DNA of 64,000 nucleotides, from NCBI RefSeq assembly GCF_023101765.2, contig NC_064225.1, positions 4,836,001 through 4,900,000 of the forward strand. The letters run 5' to 3'. Shown piece after piece: positions 11,286 to 22,332 of the stretch; the first letter of the stretch is position 1, and each line of letters opens with the position of its first letter. Under the pieces are notes generated by a model, which was given only the letters and a program-made list of their open reading frames with translations, was not told the DNA's origin and searched no databases. The DNA comes from Spodoptera frugiperda (lineage: Eukaryota; Arthropoda; Insecta; Lepidoptera; Noctuidae). Made by a program: the position numbers and the translations under genes.

Positions 11286-12822
11286 TTGTAACTGTCAAAC
11301 CTTTGTTGCAACTGAAATAATTTTTGTCTCTTTGTCTCGAAAAACCGTTGTCTATCACATCTAGATTTCGTATAATAATAAATATATGGTTCATGCTTAA
11401 AGTCTTAACTATAAATAAATAATAAATATGTGGAAATAATTACAAAATTATATGAAATATAGATGGCATAGACAATTCCTTTAAGGATTTTATACATCTA
11501 ATGTATCTTTTCAGACATTCGAAAAGCCCCATAAAAGCCCTAAGGATCAGATTTAAAAACCTTTTTATCAGCAGATTATACTAATGGAGATAGAATTTTG
11601 ATTTATATTCTGTAAAATAAATGTGTAAATATTTAATCTGCGTGAATAGATTATTGAAACTATGAAATGTGGTTCTTTATAAAACAATTGTTTCAGTTGC
11701 AACAAAAAGCAAAGATAATTTTATAGTCCTGTTTTTTTTTCTGATGTTTGCTAAATTAAAACACTACAATGAGCTTCCGACGGTGTAAAATAAATGCAGT
11801 TGAATTGTTCTCACGTCAATTTATTTCATTTCACATCAAAATAATCACAGTTATTTCATAATAATAACAAATATTATTAACAAATTCTTATAGAACTAGT
11901 GTTAGTGAAAATGCAGTAGAACACTTGCTGGCCTAAAAGGCCACTGGTTGCAGGTTACTCTTTTATGACTAGATTGAAAGAAAGAAAGGACAAGATATTA
12001 GTATGGGGCACTGCGGTTACTTTCTACCCTTTATTATGAAATCCACTGTGTGTATGTGTATATATTCGTGATTATTATACATTCTACATAATACTTAAAC
12101 TAATACATTAATTACCTAGAATTAAAAAAATAACAGCCTCTTAAAATTATATAACAAAGAAATGAGGGTGTAAACCGCAGCTCCACCGAAGAAAGAAGAA
12201 ATATCATAATAAAGTCCAGCCTAAACCTAATTAATACTTATTATAACAACTAATAGCACCTTATCGCTTATAAAGCATCTTATAATCTAAGTTTTAAAAA
12301 GTTTTCGCTTCGAAGCACCTTATAATCTAACTTATATAAAGTTTACCTACAACTTTGTAGTGTAAAAATATAAAAATAATTGCAATAAATTCCCGATCGT
12401 AGTCATTAAAATTACATTGTATTAAATATCTAATAACATTAATTACAATTAAATAACGATAATACTTATAATTACTATCACAGTATGAGTTGGATGTTTT
12501 TGGGGGATAGGCTAGCAAACGAGCAGACGGATTACCTGATAGTAAGCAATTGCCGTCTCCCATGGGTACCCGTTTGCCGTCCTTTGGGGATAGGGATTTA
12601 GGGAGGGGAGGAATTGGGCCTCCGGTAACCTCACAAGCGCGGCGAACGCAATTCAAGCGTTGTTTCAAGCCGGTATAACGTGAGGCCGTGGTATCACTCC
12701 GGTCGAGCCGGCCCATCGTCGAAGCATGGCTCTCCCACATTTTTAAATCGTATCTTAATCTAAATAATAAACTTAAAGCTTCATTATCCTAAATCTAAAA
12801 TTATTAATAAATTGTAAAATAA
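11286..12822. other. Convergent intergenic region
   Basis: This lies between the 3' ends of the MAIP1-like gene and the paracaspase gene. It holds AATAAA-type signals soon after the MAIP1-like stop and a Lep1-like repeat at 12500-12740. No further gene is seen. Confidence 0.6.
12500..12740 (+). repeat. Lep1-like dispersed repeat
   Basis: This longer copy of the family contains 'AGCAGACGGATTACCTGATA', 'CCTCCGGTAACCTCAC' and 'GTGGTATCACTCCGGTCGAG', and ends near 'GAAGCATGGCTCTCCCACAT'. The 137-codon minus-strand ORF that starts in it is a repeat artefact. Confidence 0.75.
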
Positions 12823-15800
12823 TTAATAGACTACGCAATTGTCTTTATATTCCCGAGTGGCTTCTCTTAATTTACTTTGTAGTGCTTGCGTGTCGCCTGA
12901 AACAAAAATTGAATATTAGATTTTTATTTTTACCGTCTTCAAAAAAGGAGGAAATACTCTATTGCTGATGCTTGATGCCTGATGCTTTTAAAAATTATGT
13001 ACCATTTTTCAGAAATATTCTGATGAAGTTTTATTATTTGGCAAGCCAAATACAGTCAACCCAAAGATTGGACATAAAATATTAGTTTTATCAAACCAGA
13101 TCATATTATGGATTTTTGCTTCGTTGATCCTATAAGAGACTGGTAGTAAGAAAATGTTACCAACCTGTTGGGGGATCATACAATGATCTTTTATCAACAC
13201 CGCACTGCACTTTTGTAGGTTTTTGTCTCTTAACTGATTTTTCAACATCTGAAACAAAAATCGATATTTAATTGGTAAAACTTTATTGATAGACAAAACG
13301 TTTTTTGTAACATGCTCATAAGAGTGTTTAATTCCAATTATAGTCAAATTCAATACTTTTATTTGAAATGGCAATACATTCATTTTATTAGTTTTCTATG
13401 CATTTCTTGTGAAGATAACGTACGCACGTCTGTTTTAAGTAATTTTCAATAAGAAACTACATAAGTACAAATGTAAATCCTAACAAAGGGTAGCAGTGTA
13501 CAAATTAACAAAAAAAAAAACCAACATACCTTCGTGTACTTTATCTAGTAACGTGTTTGCGTCCAAGTCTTCATCTATCCTTGTACACAAAGAGTTTACA
13601 TACTGGCTAGCTCTGGGTACGATTCTATCCGTATCGCCAGTCTTCAGCTCGTAGGTCTGATCATTGTTGATGGTAGTTGAGCACTCAATCTGAAGCTCTT
13701 CATAAGCATTCTGCGAAGACTGGCTTGAATAAGCTATGAGTAAATTCTTGTGTACAGTGTACTCTTCAATCGTGTTGATTGAAGCGAAGATGTTGGGGTG
13801 GACGTTGCTGTAAAGAGAATTTTTATTAATATTTTTAGCTTGGTTGTTAGATTAGGGCAAAATCCTGGTCTAAAAAATGGAGAAATAGGCAGTAGTCGCG
13901 CGACAGTCGCCGCGTCGTGTGTCACGGAATGCTGCTCATGAATATAAGCCTAGTCTAGCATAGCTTGAAATTAGTAAGAACAAAGCAGTCATTATTTAAT
14001 TAGATCAAAAGGTAGGTAGTTAAAAAATCATTAACATGTAATTTATATTTGTGCTAATTGTTATTGTTAATTCAATTAAAAACAGCTTTAGTATAATATT
14101 AGGTCGTATTAAGTTACACAAAGGGAAAACGTCACACATTAATGGCTAATCTCATTAACCTGTTTGAAGGTAGATTTAGCTAGAAGTAGATTTTTTAAAT
14201 ACCTATTTAACATGGGGCAATTATGTCTAAATTCTGTCTTTTGTTCAAAGGGTATAGTAATTAAAAGTAAGTATTGAGAATTGAATCGATTAAGGTAGGT
14301 GTTGGGGTATTTTAGTAACCAAATCTACCTACATATTTGTAAGGGTCTTATTAGACCCTTACCTCACTACCGCCATCTATTAGCCATAGTCAAGAATTGT
14401 AACAGTAAGTTAATAAAAAAAGTACTTACCGATCCAAACATACGCAGCACATATCCATGATAAGCATTCCCAGTTCAGGTTTGCGCTTGGTCATCGCATT
14501 AAGTACAAAGTTCTCAGTAACGCAATGTTCCAAGCCAATATTTTCTACTGGGCAGTCGATACCTAACATGCATTTTGTATTGCATAGTTGACAACCATGA
14601 CCTGCGTAGAAGAAGAAACCTGCGAAAGAGAAAAAATAATATTTTTATTCAAAATGTAGGGTAGATACCTCTAACTATACTAGCTTTTGTCACTAATATT
14701 TTTCCTAAGGAATTCTTAAGCAATTAGATGGAACACCTAAGTGTAAGTAAAAAGTGCCACCTATCAAAACTTAAACACCTTTGAAGTTCTGGCCTTATGT
14801 AAAATGTAAATTAAGTGAAAGAATTTTAAGCCTTTAACTGCCATCAGAAAACTGTTGAAGGCAAATGTGTCCACTAACATAGGTCACCGGTGACCTATGT
14901 GGCACTTAACATGTTAAAGAATAAAAACAGTAAATACTTACAATAAGAATCCTCTTCGACCAGGTCAAAGATCTTAGCCAGAATAAGTTTCAGTTGTGTT
15001 CCAGTAGTATTCTTTATCTTAATAGTAATGAACCCTGCATTTTTCAGCAGTGTCGCCAGAGAGTCACAGTCAATTGACGGAGTTGCCAATTTAGATAAAT
15101 ATGTATATCTATCGTTGGACACTAGGATAGCAATCTTTGCTTTAGGTTTGTAATATGTAGTAATTGTCTTTACTTTGGCGGAGTCTGCAACTAGTTTTTT
15201 ATACGCAGAGACAGAAAATCCAGCACGGTCCAGTGCTTTTACCAAGGTCTCGCCTGGTTTTGTTGTGTTTGTGTAGGGAATTCTGGAAAAGATAAACCAA
15301 TTATACATCTACCTACATAATTTTAAAATTATATTTTTTATGAATTTATAGCAAATAGAAGGGTTAAATGACTTTGAGACCCAATTTAAATAAGAATTAA
15401 AAATGCATCTAAGATTAAGGGTAAGAATAGAGGTATGAACCCACCTCTAGGTAGGTATTCATTAAAATCATTTTAAAATACTTAATGCAACATATTTATA
15501 AGATATATTATTTTATTAGTCAACTAAATAGATAAACTTCTAAATTTCTAATCATAATATTATTACATATTATACAAAAGTAAAAAGTTTCTTGAATTTT
15601 ATAACACTTTATGCAATTATTATTTCTATATATTTATTCAAAATTCTCTAAAATAACATTTTTAAATACTACTTATAAAATACAAAATCAAATCATATTT
15701 AACAATATAAAAACAGGAGCTGACCAATAGCGGGAGCATGGTCACGACTACCGGTGATTAGGACTCCGGAGACACAAACCAGATAATTATTGTTTTACTA

Positions 15801-16119
15801 TTATGGATGTCCCATTATGGAAAGCTTAACCAATTTTTTATCTACAAGATGTGGGTAGTTATCACATGGTATCAATTTTTTTTTTCATAGACCAAATACA
15901 TTTTTTAAAAACAATAATGCTGAGATTTGCCTCAATAAACTACATAGATTAATAACAAGAAGATACTTTATAAAATTTAACAAGATATGTAATAAAACAA
16001 GGTAAAAAGTTAAAAACTTACTTCATGTTGGCCAATCTTGCTATTATTTCACACCTATGTAAGGTAAATTCTAAAGCATGTTGATACTCTCTGTATGTCA
16101 AGTTCTGTAGTAGAGACAT
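12823..16119 (-). CDS. Compact MALT1-like paracaspase (6 exons)
   Basis: Exons in transcript order are 16119-16022, 15282-14942, 14619-14430, 13807-13530, 13248-13165 and 12896-12823. All splice in frame to 354 residues. The caspase-like fold runs from about residue 80 ('KAKIAILVSNDRYTYLSKLA') to the end. Catalytic His154 lies in 'FFFYAGHGC' and Cys204 in 'GMLIMDMCC'. By alignment with human MALT1, the three acidic residues lining the S1 pocket for arginine are kept: Asp104 ('PSIDCD'), Asp202 (two before the Cys) and Glu246 ('SQNAYE'). The protein is under half the length of human MALT1. Its first 75 or so residues show no obvious death or Ig domain, and an in-frame stop precedes the ATG. In vertebrates MALT1 cleaves after Arg in NF-kappaB signalling; the substrates here are unknown. 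It is divergent from the gene at 16768. Confidence 0.85.
14877..14900. repeat. 24-bp perfect palindrome in an intron
   Basis: ACATAGGTCACC is followed directly by GGTGACCTATGT with no loop. It lies just past the splice donor of paracaspase exon 2 (exon end 14942, minus strand). The core GGTCACCGGTGACC recurs in MAT1 intron 4 at about 6534-6547, pointing to a shared mobile repeat. Confidence 0.75.
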
Positions 16120-16767
16120 TTTGTAAAGAATTTACAAGAAAAATGTAAGAAGACAAAAACAGTGCACAAATGCACAACCACTCAGTAAAAGATTTGTAGG
16201 TAAACTAAATTCAAAAACTAAAATGCGCTGAATAAATACTCTTCTTGACGATCTATAACTCAATAGTCAATCAAAATCAATCGATGGTGTAATCAATCAG
16301 CTGTACTGTTATCAAATTATAACATTCGTTCAAATTAAATAATCATTAAGCATAATAGCTTATTGTCTAATTAGCCTAGGAACCTGATCTAGCTAATTTG
16401 CTGAATAATTTGAGGTAATGATTAAAGTTAGATTAACTATTATTCGTTTAAAATTAGATAATTAAATAATTAGTAATAAAAAATATATTTGTGAACGCGT
16501 CATTTAAATGATCACGACCAAAACAGTCCGTTTGACGCATAAAATAAACTATTACGCCACTTCTCAATCTCAACGTGAACCAATTGAGCCAAAGAAATTA
16601 AACTTAGTTGAAAGATCATTCGACAAAATAAGTTGATATAAAACGTTAAGTAGTTTTATTTTATTTCTGTAAGAAAAAAATATTTAAATTGTATTAAGAA
16701 ATTCATTAAAAAAATACTTGGCAGTTGTCGTAAATAGGACGAGCGTAAGCGAAATTTTAAATCAATC

Positions 16768-17393
16768 ATGGCGATTGGCGTAGATACGTCAAAATGGAAA
16801 CCCAGAAAAATTACTGGTACACCAGCTTCTAAATTTCGCAATATACTCGGTGTAAGCATATTGAGTTTTGGAATAATTTCGGGACTGATTTTCCAGTAAG
16901 TATTTTTATTTATGTTCTTATATATTTTTTTGAGGTTAAGTGTAACCTTAGATTCCGTTAGAAATCAATGTTTACATCTTTGTTTTTTGAGAGATATACA
17001 AAGAACTTGAATCTCTATCGGTTTATTATGCTTGCTTATCAATGTCATGTAACCAACGCTAAAACCAAAGAAACATTTTTCTTGAGAGTGATAGTAAAGC
17101 ATTCAATAAAATATTGTTTATTACTTGTCAACAAACTTGTCTAGACAAGTTGCACTTATCTGTATAATCATCCAATATTACCTTTACCATTAATTACTAA
17201 TAACATACTTATTTCTTTTAGTTTCGTACCAGTAACTGGCAATCTGCGGAAAGCTATAGAACCTTTATATGAAGACCCGATCGAAGAGGTAGAGAGGCGT
17301 CTCATGATTGCTAGCGGCCTTCCAAACCGTTCAGCGGCAACAATACGAAAACATATGGAAGAAAGCCTAAGGCCAGACCAACCAGGAATATAG
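16768..17393 (+). CDS. Small single-pass membrane protein (2 exons), unrecognised
   Basis: Exons 16768-16895 and 17222-17393 join in frame to 99 residues. One hydrophobic segment, 'ILGVSILSFGIISGLIFHFV' (about residues 26-45), follows a basic N-terminus ('DTSKWKPRKITG') and precedes a charged soluble tail with 'EPLYEDPIEEVERRL'. The size and plan resemble small mitochondrial inner-membrane or ER proteins, for example of the SMIM type, but I cannot assign a family. The gene is head-to-head with the paracaspase and lies only 145 bases upstream of the SLX4 start. A possible intron (donor 17417, acceptor 17497) could link its 3' UTR to the SLX4 leader. Confidence 0.7.
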
Positions 17394-17537
17394 ATTATGA
17401 GCATTGATAATAATAGGTAATATTTATAACTAGATAATGTAGATAATAAAAATAATTGTGTAAATAAATAATTTGTTTCATTTTCGTTCCATTACAGCAA
17501 ATGCGTCCGAAGCAAATACTTTGTTGCCAAGACTGAT

Positions 17538-20500
17538 ATGGATGAGAGCCTTTCCGACTTTCAAGAAGCTAAACAAAGTTGTAAAGGACCTAAACCAGCT
17601 ACAAAAGCAGCTAAACCTAAGACTAGGAAGGTAACCAAACGCATTAAGGGCCAGAAAGACATAAGAACAGCTTTAAAACCTAAGAAAAATGAATTAGAGG
17701 CATACACAAAAGAGTTTGATAATGTCTGCAAGAAGTCTGGTCTCGATGTAGATTCTGAACAATTGCATCTAGCTATAGCATTGTCTAAATCACTCCAAAC
17801 AGAATCCAATGAGAATGAGTGCACACCAACTTTATCTTCGCAACAAAGAGTAGCAAAAATCAGGAAAACATTACAAGAATATGGTTTTAAAGTTCCCGAG
17901 GCTAAGATAACTGCTGTTAAAAGAACTAGAAAGCTTAGAAAAGATTATAAACTCCTAACGACATCTGAAGAAGAAAAACATCAAATTGTAACCAGCAAAT
18001 ATTCACAAGTACTCTTTGGAAATCTTGATAAATCTTGTACAGAAGAGAATAGTCAAGATTTGGATGCAAGAGTTTTCCATATAGCATCCAACATCTTGTA
18101 TGAATGCATGAAAGATAATTGTATATTCTATGTAGATGATTTAGTTGAGAAGTCAACAAGTAATGGTGCTTTACTGAGAGACTGGTCTGAAATCCCAGGC
18201 AGACCAGTGAGTCCAAAGCCTGAAGAACCAATCAGAATGGATTTTAAAGACATTGATTGTTCTCAAGACGAGCTGGATGTAATTCTGAGTGGTTCTATCA
18301 AGTCTGTCAAAGACGTTTTAGATAAATATAAAGAAATTAAACATGATGTGCCTAGTATAGTAATTGATGAGGAAGATAAAGTTGCAAATAAAATGGATTC
18401 TAGTATTATAAGTATTGATGATAATTATGATGTTGAAAGAATTAATAAATCACCATTTGAAAAAGCTTTTGGTGTGCAATCTCCAATCAAAAAGGTTGGT
18501 GCAAAAACACCCGTGAAAAGGCTATTTGATGATGAATCATGTGCAAATGATGTGATAGAAATAATATCACCTATAAAGGGAAAAGTTGAGGGTAATAATG
18601 CTGAAGAAGTAGATACTGAGTATAAACTAAGAGTAACTGAGCAATACAGGAGTGTTTCACCAGACATATTTGATGATGAACTGTCTTCTATAATAGATGT
18701 TTCCAAACCTATAAATGTTTTGTCTCAAGAGCATAAAACTAAAGTATTTTCACAAGATAACTTTATGGATCTGACTCAGTGTGCTAATGTTAATGTGTTA
18801 TCACAGAATTCTGAGAAAGGTTCTCTTTTATCTCAAGATGTAACAAAGAGAAGATCAAATGATTTTATGGAAATCACTGAGTGTATTGCTGGGTCTTCTC
18901 AGCCTATTAGAGAAGGATTCAAAGAGATTGACTTGACACAGAGCCCTGAAGCTAACAATACAATTAAGGAAGGCAATACTAGTATTAACGTAGATAAGGT
19001 AAGTGTAAATATTTCTATAGATAATGAATATGGTACTAGTGATAGTGTCAGTCAAAATGTTACAGATGAACAGAACGTAACAGTAGTTCCTAATGACAGA
19101 AATAATTTGGACAAAGAAGAGGAAAATGTAGATTTGACACAAAGTTCAAATGAAGAAGATAAAGGTATGGAAGTTATAGATGATAAAAGAGATGGAGAAA
19201 CAGTGAATTTAACACAATCTTCTAACTCTGATGATTTAGATGAGCTACCTTCAGTCAATTTCGGCGATTCGCACGTCCAAAAATCTTTAGATGACACTAT
19301 AATTGTAGAACCAGAAGAATACATCTCAAATGGCAAAGTTAAACAATCTATGCTATTTGAAAATAGGGTGCAAAGTCCTGTGTTTGATTTAACACAAGAA
19401 CAAGACGCTGAAAGTGATTCTAGCCCTGTTTTGCCAAAGGATAATGAACCTTCTACCAGTTTTTATGAAGACTTTGTTCATGATCATTCAGAATCTGATA
19501 TAAGTAAAGAAATAGAACGAAATGTTGACAATAATAGTGCGTCTAAGGAAGAAACAGATGATATAGATTTAACACAAAGTTCAGGTACATCCGAAGTGAT
19601 GTCTAATCCTATTGAAAGACAACAAAGTATTCCTAACAATAGTAGTTTAGGAAAAAATGGTGACATTTCAATAGATTACGACGAAATTGTTACTGAAGAT
19701 AATAGTTATAACACTGAAGGTTTCAAAGAAAATGATCCAGATGGTAGTATGACCATAAAAACTGATCCAACTACATCCAAAGATGTAAATGCAATAGAAA
19801 TTGTAGATGACAACGATGAAGCTTTAAATTCGAGTCAAAATTCCGAAGTATTTCATATATCAGATAAAGAATTAGATTATTCTCTACACAAATCGAGATA
19901 CGAGCTTCCAAGAGACAATTTTGAATTCGGCGGCATTTCTGTTTTGGATAACATTACTAGACTAGATGGTACTAGAAATTTAAGTGAAATTGGTCAAAGA
20001 GTTTCAGCTATAAATGAAAATGCTATAGACAGTCTTCCAGATATTAATTTTGGAGATGAAAATGAGAAAGTTATTGAGAAATCTGAAGTACACGTTAATA
20101 TGGATATTAGTTCGGAAGAGTTTCAAGATGTTTTGGCCAATACGAATGGTGTAATTAATGTTAAAACGCCTAATAAGTCTGAGTACGTTATTAAAACTTG
20201 TGACGTCACGCCTATGTCGGATTATGCGGCCATGTCGACACCGGAAAGGAATAGAGAGCTGGATAAATATGGATTGAAGCCTTTTAAGAGAAAAAGAGGT
20301 GAGGATTTTATATCTTTCTTCCTTTTTATTTAGTCTCATCTGAGATTGTTTTGTAAATGTGACTAGGTACTACCTTTATTCCTTTTTATTTTTATTTAGT
20401 CATCTGAGATTGTTTGTAATTGTGACTACTGTACTTACGATTTTAAGGTACCTTATTCTCTCGATTGACAAATGGAATTTCAACTTTATGTTTCTGTTAT

Positions 20501-22301
20501 GGAGTCGAAAATTGATTGAGAATTTTGAAAAGTACTTTTTACTAGTTGTTTGATGTCTAGTTCTTGATCAAGTGTAGAATTCAGTAATATTATTAACTAC
20601 GTCTGAAATAGTTGCCAACTTAACATTATGTTAACCAGGTAGGTAGATACTTCCAGCTCATAACATGGGCTTTGAATTCGTACAATATTAGACGTAACTC
20701 GATTACAAACACATTTGTCTTAATTAATTATTATGTTATCGGCGTACTCATGTAATTGTTTGTTAAACATTTTTCTTACTCACACAATCTTTTCATATCT
20801 GCTTTGACTCCCGCCCATTACTTGGGCCTTTAGTTCGAACAATATTAGACGTCATCCCATTACAAACACATTTGTCTTAATTCATGATTATGTTATCGGC
20901 TTACTAATGTAACTGTTTGTTAAACATTTTTCTTACTCACACAATCTTTTCATATCTGCTTTACCTCCCTACTTTGTATCATTAATATTTAAAACTTTCT
21001 AATAACATTTTCAGCTATAAAGATACTCACGCACCTCTACAATCAAATGCATCCGACAGTACAACAGCTAGTCGACGAAGAGCAGCCTTCTTGCAAAAAA
21101 CCAAGATTAACATTAACACAAGATTCATCACCGACAAAACTTCCAAAATCACCTTCCAAGTCAAGCCAAATTCGACCTAAATCGTCTCCATTGAAGACCC
21201 AAAATGGTACAGCACACTCTTCAAATACAAATAGTAATGAGTTAGAAAGAGATAGGTGTATATTATCAGCTCCTACTTCGAAGGTTGATGAAAAGAGTTC
21301 AGAAGTGTGTGCTTATGAAGTGAGCAGTGAACTTGCGGTTGTGAAGGCAATTGACTGCAGTCCTGATGATTGGGTGTTTCAGAAAAGAGAGAAGGCTAAG
21401 GTATAGTATTTGTTTATATATTTAACAATAAGACAATCAAACCTTTAAGAAAAGAGCGTAGTTACTCCTTATTAAGGCTGTTCGTCTACCAGTACCCTTA
21501 GTACGAGTTTGCTTTACGTTTAACGTAATCAAAACGAGAGCGCGTTCGTCTCTTTGATTGGTTGGTTTATTCGAGCCGGCCAATCAGAGCGCCGAACGCG
21601 CTCTCATTTCGTTTTCGTCCAACGTAAACCAATTTTATACTAAGGGTACAAACTCATTGGTACAAAATCTCCGCTCCTCTTATGTAGACAGACTTTGTGC
21701 AATCTTATTGGTTAATATTTCTCCATAATTTTATTATAACTTTCGTGAGACATACTAAATTAATTATTACGTTATCGGCTTACTCACGTAATTGTTTGAC
21801 GAGGAACTCGACTAGTTTCAAGCCATACTAGAGATCATGAATATGAGCCTCTTGTAAACTCAAACCCAAATTATTTATTGCATTCATGTGTACATTTAGA
21901 TAATACATAATTAAGCACATTTGTCTCAACATGAAACCTGGTTAGGGTACGGCAACATACATTTTGACATAATAGGGTAGATGACTAATTTTTATTTTAA
22001 TGTCCGTCTTGTATAATATTTTAAAATACGTATTTTTTTATTTTCTTACGGAAACAAATACTTTCGAAGATAATATATCGATTTGAAATATCGCGTGACG
22101 TCACTTTAGAGTACGTTTTATACTGAAAAGTGACGTAGTTAGCTGCCACTCCTAAACTTTAATTCGTTTTATCTAAGTATTGTTACTTGTCTTATATGAA
22201 AAAATTAAAAAATAGGTACGTGTCTTATATTTTTTCATTGTCTAACTGACGGACTATTTATTAACCCCCGACGCAAAAAGAGGGGTGTTATAAGTTTGAC
22301 G

Positions 22302-22332
<31 letters not shown>

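Noticed and set aside
12327..12740. 137-codon minus-strand ORF as a gene
   Set aside because: It lies mostly in a Lep1-like repeat whose other copies are not open.
13009..13383. 124-codon minus-strand ORF as a separate gene
   Set aside because: It overlaps paracaspase exon 5 (13248-13165) in a different frame. The spliced frame matches the paracaspase C-terminal region.
16768..17393. Assignment of the small membrane protein to SMIM20/MITRAC7
   Set aside because: Only the general plan (one membrane segment, charged tail) matches; no shared motif is convincing, so no symbol was given.
22302..22332. CRISPR-like or regulatory tandem repeat
   Set aside because: It is a plain CTGT microsatellite within a known insect repeat layout; no spacers are present.
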